Shown piece by piece: positions 57,212 to 64,000 of a stretch of DNA of 64,000 bases. The DNA is from Longimycelium tulufanense (GTDB lineage Bacteria; Actinomycetota; Actinomycetes; Mycobacteriales; Pseudonocardiaceae): positions 1 to 64,000 of the forward strand of contig NZ_BMMK01000017.1 in assembly GCF_014645795.1 (NCBI RefSeq), given 5' to 3'. Below the pieces are notes generated by a model that had not been told where the DNA came from, made no database searches, and saw nothing but the letters and a program-made list of their open reading frames with translations. Made by a program: the position numbers and the translations under genes. Position 1 is the first letter of the stretch. Every line of letters begins with the position of its first letter.

Positions 57212-57559
57212 ATGTTGCGTGCGGTATGGAACGGCACGGTGCTCGCGGAGACACCGCGGACGGTACGGGTGGAGGGCAACCACTACTTCCCGCCGGAGTC
57301 ACTGCGCAGCGAGTTCTTCGCCGACAGCCCGACCACCTCGCTGTGCCCGTGGAAGGGTGTCGCGCGGTACTACAACCTGATCGTCGAGGGCCAGCTGAAC
57401 CCGGACGCCGCGTGGTACTACCCGAAGCCGAGCCCGCTGGCCCGGCGGATCAAGGACCACGTCGCGTTCTGGAACGGCGTTTGGATCGAGGGTGAGGCCG
57501 AGGGCGAACCGCCCGGCCTGTTCTCCCGCGTGCGCGCGCTCTTCGGGGCACAGCGGTAG
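57212..57559 (+). CDS. DUF427 domain protein
   Basis: 115 aa from ATG 57212, 5 nt after GAGGAGG. The DUF427 core is plain: VWNGTVLAETPRTVRVEGNHYFPPES, then TTSLCPWKGVARYYNL and AAWYYPKPSPLARRIKDHVAFW. A small beta-rich fold of unknown activity common in actinobacteria, often near redox or metal genes. The LCPWKG Cys and Trp are its most conserved points. A perfect Crp-like dyad precedes it. Confidence 0.88.
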   Translation: MLRAVWNGTVLAETPRTVRVEGNHYFPPESLRSEFFADSPTTSLCPWKGVARYYNLIVEGQLNPDAAWYYPKPSPLARRIKDHVAFWNGVWIEGEAEGEPPGLFSRVRALFGAQR

Positions 57560-57608
57560 ATCACGGCGACGTGCGCCCGCCAGCGCACATGTCGTTCGGG
57601 TGATCCAG

Positions 57609-57624
57609 TGTCACCTACCTGACA
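57609..57624. promoter_or_regulatory. Crp-like box B
   Basis: TGTCA-CCTACC-TGACA, a perfect 5-6-5 dyad centred about 120 bp ahead of the TlpA-like lipoprotein start. Confidence 0.6.
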
Positions 57625-57736
57625 ATCCCCGCGCCGCAGGTTGCTCGCTCGTGCTGACCATGCGGTGTCGGGCGGTCAGCGCTGTCCAGCGTCGAACGGG
57701 CCCGTCCCCCAATCTCGTTGGCAGAGAGGATGTTTC

Positions 57737-58294
57737 ATGCTTCGGCCTCGTCCCTGGATTGTCGGCATCCTGGCCGCGACCGTCCTTCTCGGTGGATGCG
57801 GCGGTCCCACCTCCTCGTCGACCCAGGCCGCGGGCTCGTCGGCACCTCGGGCGAGCGAGCCCGCACCCGCTCCCGCTCCCGCGGCGCCCAAGGAACTGCA
57901 GTTCCAGGCAACGACCCTGGACGACACCCCGTTCTCCGGCGAGTCGTTGGTCGGCAGGAATGCCGTGGTGTGGTTCTGGGCGCCGTGGTGCGCGATCTGC
58001 CGCAAGGAAGCGCCGCAGGTCACCGCCGCGGCCCGACGGCACGCCGGTGACGTGCAGTTCGTGGGGATCCCGGGAGCGGCGAAGGTACCGGAGATGAAGG
58101 AGTTCGTCGCCGAACAGAAGCTTGACGCCTTCCCCCAGGTCGCCGACACCGACGGCGGCCTGTGGTCCCGCTTCGGGGTGACCGGGCAGCCCGCGTACGC
58201 GTTCATCTCGGCCGACGGCAAGGTCGACGTGGTGCAGGGCTCGTTGCAGGAGCAGCAGCTGGACGAGCGTGTTCGCCAGCTGACCGGGGCATGA
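57737..58294 (+). CDS. TlpA/ResA-like thioredoxin-fold lipoprotein
   Basis: 185 aa from ATG 57737, with AGAGGA ahead. Lipobox VLLGGCGG (C21 lipidated), a Ser/Pro/Ala linker to about residue 50, then a thioredoxin fold with W-APWCAIC-RKEAP (C85 and C88) and the cis-Pro in GVTGQPAYAFIS. An extracytoplasmic thiol reductase or oxidase. Its stop overlaps the CcdA start (ATGA at 58291), so CcdA most likely supplies it with electrons. Similar to mycobacterial secreted DsbE/DsbF-type proteins. Confidence 0.92.
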   Translation: MLRPRPWIVGILAATVLLGGCGGPTSSSTQAAGSSAPRASEPAPAPAPAAPKELQFQATTLDDTPFSGESLVGRNAVVWFWAPWCAICRKEAPQVTAAARRHAGDVQFVGIPGAAKVPEMKEFVAEQKLDAFPQVADTDGGLWSRFGVTGQPAYAFISADGKVDVVQGSLQEQQLDERVRQLTGA

Positions 58295-59205
58295 GCGGCG
58301 TTCCCGTCGCGCTGGCCTTCACCGCGGGCACGCTTGCCGCCTTCAACCCGTGCGGCTTCGCGCTCCTGCCGACCTACCTCTCGCTGTTCGTGGCCGGTGG
58401 TGGCAGCACCCCGGCCGGTGGGAGGGCCGCCGCGTTACGCCGGGCCCTGGCCGCGACCCTCGCGATGACAGGCGGCTTCGTCACGGTCTTCGGGTTGTTC
58501 GGGCTCGTCGTCGCCCCGCTGGCCACCTCGGTCGAGCGTTACCTGCCCTGGCTGACGGTGGTGATCGGGATCGCGCTGGTCGGCCTGGGTGGTTGGCTGT
58601 TGGCGGGCAAGGAGGTCGTGGTCTCCACGCCGAAGCTGCGCACCCGCGGTGATCCCGTCCGGTCCTCCGCGTCGATGGTCCTGTACGGGATCTCCTATGC
58701 GGTCGCGTCGCTGTCCTGCACGATCGGACCATTCCTCGCACTGACCACCGCCGCGCTGCGTGCCGGCAGCCTGGTCACCGCGTTCGGCGTTTTCGCGGCC
58801 TACGCGGCTGGGATGGGCCTGGTCGTCGGGATCCTCACGCTGGCGGCGGCCCTCGCCCAGCAGAGCCTCATCACGCGCATGCGGCAGGTCATGCGGTACG
58901 TGTCCCGCGCCGGTGGTGGCCTGCTGGTGCTCGGCGGCCTCTACGTGACCTACTACGGCTGGTACGAGCTGCGTGTGCTGGGCGGTGATGTGGGTGACGA
59001 CGCCGTGGTCGGGGCCGTCACGCAGGTCCAGAGTGCGGTCGTGCGCTTTCTGACCGGTCTGGGGCCGTGGCCTCTGATCGGGGTGCTCGCCGTACTCCTG
59101 GCCGCCGTTGTGGCCAGCTCCCTGCTCCGCCGGCGGAGTCGGGCGGCCCGGCGAGCGCAGCCGGATGACGAGCACGTCGCCAACAGCCGTTCCGGGCGGC
59201 CGTGA
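58291..59205 (+). CDS. ccdA: CcdA/DsbD-type thiol transporter
   Basis: 304 aa from ATG 58291 (ATGA overlap). Polytopic: TAGTLAAFNPCGFALLPTYLSLF holds Cys21, and SYAVASLSCTIGPFLALTTAAL holds the second membrane Cys. Together they shuttle reducing equivalents from cytoplasmic thioredoxin to the outer face. Eight or so helices, an extra one near the C-terminus (WPLIGVLAVLLAAVVASSLL), and a polar tail. The usual CcdA has six helices; the C-terminal addition is longer than normal. Forms an operon with the lipoprotein. Confidence 0.93.
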   Translation: MSGVPVALAFTAGTLAAFNPCGFALLPTYLSLFVAGGGSTPAGGRAAALRRALAATLAMTGGFVTVFGLFGLVVAPLATSVERYLPWLTVVIGIALVGLGGWLLAGKEVVVSTPKLRTRGDPVRSSASMVLYGISYAVASLSCTIGPFLALTTAALRAGSLVTAFGVFAAYAAGMGLVVGILTLAAALAQQSLITRMRQVMRYVSRAGGGLLVLGGLYVTYYGWYELRVLGGDVGDDAVVGAVTQVQSAVVRFLTGLGPWPLIGVLAVLLAAVVASSLLRRRSRAARRAQPDDEHVANSRSGRP

Positions 59206-59278
59206 AGGCGGCTACCAACGCAACCGGCTGCGGGCCGAGTCCAGAGTTCCCGGAGCGGCTCGCGGGGCTTGCGGGGCC

Positions 59279-59341
59279 GGGTGGGCGGGCGGAACGGGCG
59301 CATGGTGTCGCCCCGGCCGCTGCCCATCCGCCCGCCCACCC
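59279..59341. terminator. Bidirectional terminator between ccdA and the AhpD-like gene
   Basis: GGGTGGGCGGGCGGA / TCCGCCCGCCCACCC, a 15-bp perfect stem with a 33-nt loop that itself contains GGGCG/CGCCC. Lies between convergent stops at 59205 and 59357. Confidence 0.65.
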
Positions 59342-59356
59342 GTCAGCGGATCCGCC

Positions 59357-59902
59357 TCAGCTCAGGGCTGGGGCGGCCGGCACGTCCAGGTCGGTCTGCG
59401 CGTAGTGGTTGAAGTAGTTGGTGTAGAGGTTCACCGCGACGTGGACGAACAGCTCGGTGAGCTCCTCGCTGCTCCACCCGGCCGCCAGCGCGTCCTGCCA
59501 GCTCTGCTCGTCGACCTCGCCGATGTCGCGGGTGATCTGCCGCGCCAGGGCCAGCAGGGCCGCCAGCTTGGCGTCGAAGTCGGCCCGCCCCGCACGAATC
59601 GCCACGGTCTGGTCCACGGTCAGCCCCGCCGCGGTCCCCGACAGGGTGTGCGCCGCTTGGCAGTAGCCGCAGTTGTCGACCGCGCCCACCGCGAGAGCGA
59701 TGGCCTCCCGGGTCCGTGCGTCGAAGGTGCCGTGCTCGGCGATCGCCGCCTGCAACCCGGCGTAGGCGGCGAGCACCACCGGCGAGTGCGCCATCTCGCC
59801 GTGGATGTTCATCACCTTCCCGAGCTTCGCCTGCAGCCCGGCCAACAGGTCCTTGGCCGCCGCCGGTGCGTCCGCCACCGAGTGCACAGGAATGCGGGCC
59901 AC
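59357..59902 (-). CDS. Carboxymuconolactone decarboxylase/AhpD-family protein
   Basis: 181 aa from GTG 59902, after GGAGGAGTTCTC. All-helical AhpD fold with CxxC in DNCGYCQAAHT (C78, C81) and His85 nearby, the alkylhydroperoxidase pattern. Likely peroxide or nitrosative-stress reductase; substrate unknown. An imperfect Crp-like dyad (TGACA-AGTACC-GAACA, 60043-60058) lies 140 bp ahead. Confidence 0.9.
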   Translation of the reverse strand: MARIPVHSVADAPAAAKDLLAGLQAKLGKVMNIHGEMAHSPVVLAAYAGLQAAIAEHGTFDARTREAIALAVGAVDNCGYCQAAHTLSGTAAGLTVDQTVAIRAGRADFDAKLAALLALARQITRDIGEVDEQSWQDALAAGWSSEELTELFVHVAVNLYTNYFNHYAQTDLDVPAAPALS

Positions 59903-60099
59903 GAGAACTCCTCCTTCGGATGTCCCTCACCATCCCGGGTCGGAGCGGCGGGCGCCGCGCGAAGGGGGCCGGGTGGCCGGCCCCCTTCTCGAGTCCCCAC
60001 CTGAGATGATTTCGGATGGCGTTCGGTCGCCAGAGAAGGCACTGACAAGTACCGAACACGTTTATCCAGCGCCGAGCACCCCCATGACCGACAGTTGAA

Positions 60100-60115
60100 T
60101 GTCAGTCAGGGGACA
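60100..60115. promoter_or_regulatory. Crp-like box C
   Basis: TGTCA-GTCAGG-GGACA, one mismatch from a perfect TGTCA-N6-TGACA dyad, centred 70 bp ahead of the methyltransferase ATG at 60177. Confidence 0.5.
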
Positions 60116-60176
60116 CTCTTCGCCCGGGCGCTCCACCGGAACGGCCCCGCCGGCCAAGGGCAGGAGGCGGATCAAT

Positions 60177-60938
60177 ATGGACAGTGGCCGGTGGCACAGG
60201 TACCTCCGGCACTATCACGAGGAGAACGCGGGCGTCACCGAACGGTTGTTCGCCTTGCTGGACGCCTCCCCCTACTCCTGGCTGGTGGAGCCGATACGCG
60301 GCCGCGAGGGTCCCACCCTGGACCTGGCCTGCGGTTCGGCACCCACGCGTGATCTCCTGGCCGGCCAGCGGTGGGTGGGAGTCGACGTCTCGTTCGGTGA
60401 ACTCCAGCGCGCGATCCGCAACGGACGTGGGCCCGTCGTCCTCGCGGCGGCGGAGGCACTGCCGCTGGCGGATAACACGATCGCGGCGGTGAGCGCGGCG
60501 ATGTGTTTCCCGGTGTTCACCGACCTGGACCGGGTGTTCGCCGAACTGCACCGGGTGTCGCGTCCCGGCGGGTTGCTCACCGCCCTGGTGCCCTCGCGGC
60601 TCGGACCGCGGCTCGCCGGGCTGCGGTGGCTCCGGCTGCTGCGTGCGATCGGTGTGCGCGACCTGTCCTGGCCCAGCCCACAGGCTCGGGACGGCCTGCC
60701 GGGGCTCCTGCACAGGGCAGGGTGGTCCATTGTGGACAACGAACGGCGGGTGTTCCGCCTGGAGATCACGGACCCGCCGGCTGCCGATCTCCTTCTCGAC
60801 AGCCTGTACCTCCCGGAGGCGCACGCGGAGAAGCTTTCGCAAGTGAGGCAACGGATTCGTGTCTGCGCGCGTCCCGACTGGTGGCTACCACTCCCCCTCC
60901 GCCGCGTGGTCGCCCAGCTCCCCACGAAGTCGCCGTGA
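60177..60938 (+). CDS. SAM-dependent methyltransferase
   Basis: 253 aa from ATG 60177, with CAGGAGGCGG ahead. Class I fold: motif I PTLDLACGSAPTRDLL, acidic loop VGVDVSFGELQRA, VVLAAAEALPLADNTIAAVSAA as motif II/III and LHRVSRPGGLLTALVPSRLG. The C-terminal half, with several Arg/Trp (VCARPDWWLPLPLRRVV), is unlike UbiE. Substrate unknown. It is a single-gene transcript in the thiol-redox island, convergent to the first Crp gene. Confidence 0.85.
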   Translation: MDSGRWHRYLRHYHEENAGVTERLFALLDASPYSWLVEPIRGREGPTLDLACGSAPTRDLLAGQRWVGVDVSFGELQRAIRNGRGPVVLAAAEALPLADNTIAAVSAAMCFPVFTDLDRVFAELHRVSRPGGLLTALVPSRLGPRLAGLRWLRLLRAIGVRDLSWPSPQARDGLPGLLHRAGWSIVDNERRVFRLEITDPPAADLLLDSLYLPEAHAEKLSQVRQRIRVCARPDWWLPLPLRRVVAQLPTKSP

Positions 60939-61017
60939 TCGGCAGCTGGCACCCACGTGACAACCATCCACTGTGGATCTTGGTCGGGCTGATGACATCA
61001 GCGCTTCCCAGGGAGAG

Positions 61018-61737
61018 TCATTCGGCGGGTGCGACGGAGCGGGCGCCGTCGGCATAGGCGGCCAGTCGGGCCGGGTGGCGGACGAGGATCCGGCCGCGGC
61101 GGAGACCGATGAGGTCGTGCCGGGCGAGCTCACCGAGTGCCGTGGTCGTGCGTTCCCGTGTCGCACCCACCAGCGCGGCCAGCTGCTGGTGGGTCAGCCG
61201 CACCGGTTCGGCCGGGGTGTGCCGGGCGAGCTGGCAGAGCGTGGCGGCCAGCCGCTCGTCGAGCGTCTTGCAGGTGAGGTCGGCGAGCCGCTGCTCGAGG
61301 TCGCAGATGCGGTTGCTGAGCTGCTCGGCGATGCGCACCGCGATCCGCGGGTCGGCGAACAGCAGCTGCCGGACGTCGCTGCGGCTCATCAGGCACAGCT
61401 CGCCGGGTTCGAGCGCCTCCGCCCAGGTCGCGCCCATCCGCAGGCCCAGCAGGTCCATCTCGCCGAACACCGTGCCCGGGCCGAGGACGGTGGTGGTCAC
61501 GGTGCGGCCGTCCCGGGCGACGCGGTAGAGCCGCACCCGGCCGCGCTTGACGATGAGCAGTACCGGGCTCGGGTGCAGTGGGGAATAGACGACCTGCCCC
61601 GGGGCGACGGTGTGCAGCGGTGCGCGCGCACCCAGCGCGGCCTTCTCGCGGCGGGTCAGGTCGCGGAACAGGTCTACTTCGGCCAGACAGAGTGGATCGT
61701 CGGCCGGCTGGGCTGCGCCGGTCATCAGGTCAGTCAT
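61018..61737 (-). CDS. Crp/Fnr-family regulator 1
   Basis: 239 aa from ATG 61737, which overlaps the upstream redoxin gene by 8 bp. Cyclic-nucleotide-type beta barrel (about 20-135: VKRGRVRLYRVARDGRTVTTTVLGPGTVFGEMDLL), dimer helix, and a C-terminal winged HTH (THQQLAALVGATRERTTTALGEL). The recognition helix has RE at the CRP Arg180/Glu181 positions but Thr in place of Arg185. Only scattered Cys (C17 and two later) are present, so an FNR-like Fe-S cluster is unlikely. Last gene of the operon 62438 to 61018. Confidence 0.9.
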   Translation of the reverse strand: MTDLMTGAAQPADDPLCLAEVDLFRDLTRREKAALGARAPLHTVAPGQVVYSPLHPSPVLLIVKRGRVRLYRVARDGRTVTTTVLGPGTVFGEMDLLGLRMGATWAEALEPGELCLMSRSDVRQLLFADPRIAVRIAEQLSNRICDLEQRLADLTCKTLDERLAATLCQLARHTPAEPVRLTHQQLAALVGATRERTTTALGELARHDLIGLRRGRILVRHPARLAAYADGARSVAPAE

Positions 61738-62014
61738 CGTCGACCGTGACGACCCCGCTGTCCAGTCGGCGCAGCAACTCCGCCGGCTCCGGGTTGCCCA
61801 GCGAGACGACCACCTCGCCGAGCAGGTACGTGGGGACACCGATCACGCCTTCGGGCAATGACGCCCCGGGGCGTTCGGCAAGGTCGACGACCTCGACCGG
61901 GTAGCCCGGCCGGGCGTGCCGCACCGTCTCGGCAAGCGTCCGCGCGGTGCGGCAGCCCGAGCACCCGGGCGCAACGTAGATCCGCAGGGGCGGTCGTCGG
62001 TCACGCGTGGCCAC
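61730..62014 (-). CDS. Glutaredoxin/thioredoxin-like CxxC protein
   Basis: 94 aa from GTG 62014. Thioredoxin-like fold with APGCSGCRTART (C18, C21) and cis-Pro in GVIGVPTYLLGE. Small, cytoplasmic, of the group found beside Crp-type regulators and membrane proteins. It overlaps the membrane protein gene upstream by 14 bp and the Crp gene downstream by 8 bp, so the three are tightly coupled. It may sense or relay redox state to Crp regulator 1; this is inference. Confidence 0.85.
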   Translation of the reverse strand: MATRDRRPPLRIYVAPGCSGCRTARTLAETVRHARPGYPVEVVDLAERPGASLPEGVIGVPTYLLGEVVVSLGNPEPAELLRRLDSGVVTVDDD

Positions 62015-62438
62015 GACGGCGCAGCCCGAACAGGGTCGCGGCCGTGACCAATCCGTAGAGCACGTGGCCCATCAGGCTCTGCCACGCGGTCGCGTTGAAC
62101 ACGAACACCGGCATGCCGAGCCATGCGGGCATGATCAGCAGACCCCCGAGGACCCACCAGACCACGCCGTACGCGGCCCCGTAGCCCAGCAGTGCGCCGA
62201 TTCCGGCGGCCGGGACGATGAGCCCGAACAGGGCCCCGATACCGGCCGAGATGACCAGGTGCACGATCGCGCCGACCACGGCGCTCTCGCTGCCGACGAG
62301 CATGGCGACCATGGGCAGGAAGCCCATCATCGCCATCAGGATCCCGAACACGATGCCCCCGGCGATCCCGGCGACTGCCCCGGTCAACGCCCGGGACACC
62401 AGCGCGGGAAAGGTCACGGGGTGAGCGGCTGTGGACAC
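62001..62438 (-). CDS. Small polytopic membrane protein
   Basis: 145 aa from GTG 62438 with GGAG ahead. Four helices: AVAGIAGGIVFGILMAMMGFL, IVHLVISAGIGALFGLIVPA, ALLGYGAAYGVVWWVLGGLLIMP and HVLYGLVTAATLFGL. No domain recognised, but the Gly/Met-rich start (AGIAGGIVFGILMAMM) resembles that of the membrane protein at 63616 (AGGILGGIVMAMWSM), so the two may be paralogues. First gene of the three-gene operon with the redoxin and Crp 1. Confidence 0.8.
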   Translation of the reverse strand: MSTAAHPVTFPALVSRALTGAVAGIAGGIVFGILMAMMGFLPMVAMLVGSESAVVGAIVHLVISAGIGALFGLIVPAAGIGALLGYGAAYGVVWWVLGGLLIMPAWLGMPVFVFNATAWQSLMGHVLYGLVTAATLFGLRRRGHA

Positions 62439-62569
62439 GACCAGCTCCCTTCGTCCCACCCGATCCAGCAGTGGCGGTGCCGGGCCCCACGCTGGGCGGG
62501 TCGGTGGGAGCCTGTCGGCGACCTCGGTTACACAACACCCCAAGGCCACCCAATCGGATTAACCGGCTA

Positions 62570-63307
62570 CTACCGGGCGAGCTTGGCCAGGCCGTCCGGG
62601 TCCAGGACGTCGATGGCGGCGTAGCGCACCCCGACCAACCCGTCCCGCTCCAGCTCCTTGAGGATCTTGTTCAGGGAGGGGCGTTGCGCGCCGAGCATGG
62701 CGGCCAGGGTGCGCTGGGGCAGCGGCACCTGCCCGTCCACGGCCTCGTCGAGCAGCAGCTGGGCCACCTGTGCGGTCAGGCTCCGGCCCAACAGGCCCAG
62801 CAGCCGGCCCTGGCTCGCGGCCAGCCGCGAGGCCACGCTGGACAGCCACCGCCGGGCGATCGGGAGGCTGGTGGCCAGCAGGTGCTCGAAGTCCGAGGCG
62901 GTCAGCGACAACAGCGTGGCGTCGTCGAGCACGCGGGCGCTGTAGGGCAACGGCATGTCCAGCAGCAGGGAGATGTCGCCGTCGACGTCGCCGGGCCGCA
63001 ACACGCCGACCACGGCCCGCCGCCGGCCCGAGCCCACCGACAGCTCGACCCGCCCCTCCCGCACGATCCAGACCCCTGCCGCAGGCTGTCCACCCTGGAA
63101 GAGCAAGGTTCCCCGCTCCACGCGGTGTTGCTTGAGGGTGTGGGCCAGGGCCGCGACGGCCTCGGGCGTCAGCGGGGCGGACTCCCCGCGACCAACACAG
63201 CGGGCCACCCAGGCCGCCTGCCGGATCGCCGCCTCCTCCTGCCCGGCCGCGCCGAGCAGCCGCATGGCCTGATCCATTGCGGCGGACGGAAGACGTGACA
63301 GCGGCAT
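62570..63307 (-). CDS. Crp/Fnr-family regulator 2
   Basis: 245 aa from ATG 63307. Helical N-terminus (about 1-50), cyclic-nucleotide-like barrel ([49 protein letters not shown]), dimer helix, and winged HTH with [28 protein letters not shown]. The recognition helix has Arg, then Pro where CRP has Glu181, and Lys where it has Arg185. The missing Glu predicts a changed half-site at the inner base, which fits TGTCA better than the classical TGTGA. Monocistronic, divergent from the gene at 63616. Confidence 0.9.
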   Translation of the reverse strand: MPLSRLPSAAMDQAMRLLGAAGQEEAAIRQAAWVARCVGRGESAPLTPEAVAALAHTLKQHRVERGTLLFQGGQPAAGVWIVREGRVELSVGSGRRRAVVGVLRPGDVDGDISLLLDMPLPYSARVLDDATLLSLTASDFEHLLATSLPIARRWLSSVASRLAASQGRLLGLLGRSLTAQVAQLLLDEAVDGQVPLPQRTLAAMLGAQRPSLNKILKELERDGLVGVRYAAIDVLDPDGLAKLAR

Positions 63308-63530
63308 AGCCCCATCCTGGCACCACCCTGACAGGTGACGCTTGTCCGGCACTGAATCGTTCCGATAACGGTCGAGGGGCCGGACAGACCTGATTTCCCG
63401 CGCGGCCGGAAGGTCCTCACCGACGAGCGGCGGAGCAACTCACCGGTTCACCACCCGAACAGGGCGGGACCAGCACGGACAACTGCCTCTCCACGGCGCG
63501 ACCCCGGGGTCATCCGATCCTGTCAGGTCA

Positions 63531-63546
63531 CCGACATTCATCTCGC
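63531..63546. promoter_or_regulatory. Crp-like box D
   Basis: TGTCA-GGTCAC-CGACA, one mismatch from a perfect dyad and identical in form to the published CooA site pattern. Centred 77 bp ahead of the ATG at 63616 and 230 bp from the Crp 2 start. The rest of 63308-63615 shows no gene. Confidence 0.55.
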
Positions 63547-63615
63547 CGGTCATCTGTACCGCGGGTGCACTGAGGTCGTGTCACTGCTCGGCACCAAGCC
63601 GAACAGGAGGCAGCG

Positions 63616-64000
63616 ATGAACGCAGAAACAATCAAGCGTGGCCTTGCCGGCGGCATACTCGGCGGCATCGTGATGGCGATGTGGTCCATGATCGTCCTCT
63701 GGCTGACGGGAGTCGGCTTCTGGGCGCCGCTGAACTTCATCGCCCACACCCTGTGGCGCGGAGCGCCGCTGGATGCCACGTTCAGTTTCGGGGTCGTGGT
63801 CCTCGGCATGGTCGTACACATGATGATGTCGATGGTGCTCGGTGTCGTGCTGGCCGTGATCGTGCACAACGTGCACCAACTCGGCGGCACCCGCGGGGCA
63901 CTGGTCGGCACCGGCATGGTTTTCGGCCTCGTTGTCTGGTTGGTCATGCAGTACATCGTGTGGCGGGTGGTGGACACCTCCGCCGCGGCCGCGTTCACGC
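63616..64000 (+). CDS. Membrane protein, 3-prime end beyond the window
   Basis: At least 128 codons from ATG 63616, with AGGAGG 5 nt ahead; no stop before the window edge. Four helices so far: AGGILGGIVMAMWSMIVLWL, FGVVVLGMVVHMMMSMVLGV and VLAVIVHN, then ALVGTGMVFGLVVWLVMQYI. Met/His-rich segments (HMMMSM, HNVHQ) could bind a metal. Resembles the membrane protein at 62001. Box D precedes it. Function unknown. Confidence 0.8.
   Translation, partial: MNAETIKRGLAGGILGGIVMAMWSMIVLWLTGVGFWAPLNFIAHTLWRGAPLDATFSFGVVVLGMVVHMMMSMVLGVVLAVIVHNVHQLGGTRGALVGTGMVFGLVVWLVMQYIVWRVVDTSAAAAFT

Noticed and set aside
60988-61002. GCTGATG-A-CATCAGC palindrome between the methyltransferase and Crp 1
   Set aside because: A single-base loop makes a poor hairpin and the place, between convergent stops, does not suit an operator.

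Overview
The window is high-GC actinobacterial chromosome. It carries a complete Pup-proteasome system (pup, prcB, prcA, pafA, dop, arc, pafBC). The order arc - trmI - RecB-like nuclease - hisG/hisE - metH - PAC2 protein, and further on echA12-like - small HTH - ABC-F, resembles the mycobacterial order. Gene content (lone type III PKS cassette, lycopene cyclase, acVLRF1, Pro/Gln/Gly-rich membrane proteins) suggests Pseudonocardiales, but the exact genus cannot be read from sequence alone.

Layout. 0-2 kb: pafC and pafB. 2-5.4 kb: an accessory insert between pafB and pafA, holding a TnpB remnant, a type III PKS whose catalytic His codon reads Gln, a FAD monooxygenase and a small hypothetical gene. 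5.4-12.4 kb: pafA, a membrane protein behind a perfect palindrome, a broken TAP-like hydrolase, then prcA, prcB, pup and dop on the minus strand. 12.5-19.8 kb: a three-gene MacB/FtsX-type ABC system, a Nudix enzyme and a lipoprotein, separating dop from arc. 20-30.7 kb: arc, two paralogous Pro/Gln/Gly-rich membrane proteins, trmI, a site-2 protease, a RecB-like nuclease, a CPBP protease, hisG, hisE, and a TerC protein behind a probable yybP-ykoY (manganese) riboswitch. 30.9-34.5 kb: a HAD phosphatase fused by ATGA to an integrase remnant, a secreted serine hydrolase and a secreted hypothetical protein. 34.6-42.6 kb: metH, PAC2 protein, MFS exporter and ABC exporter. 43-53.5 kb: enoyl-CoA hydratase, small HTH, ABC-F, SDR, acVLRF1, dGTPase, lycopene cyclase and a degenerate EAL/CBS/GGDEF protein.

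53.5-57 kb is a small metal island: a MerR-type promoter in front of a CopZ-like HMA protein, a frameshifted HMA fusion, and a MerR sensor, followed by an alpha/beta hydrolase. 57-64 kb is a thiol-redox and Crp/Fnr island: DUF427, TlpA-like lipoprotein plus CcdA, AhpD-like protein, methyltransferase, two Crp/Fnr regulators, a CxxC mini-redoxin and two small membrane proteins, the last running off the edge.

The strongest new signal is a set of four 16-bp dyads of form TGTCA-N6-NGACA. They lie 60-130 bp ahead of four transcription units in that last island, where two Crp/Fnr genes with non-standard recognition helices also reside; I infer a local Crp-family regulon. Other notable points are a TerC leader with mutually exclusive helices that can hide its ribosome binding site, a strong hairpin between pup and prcB, and a Pup that ends in Glu. 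No tRNA, rRNA or CRISPR array was seen.
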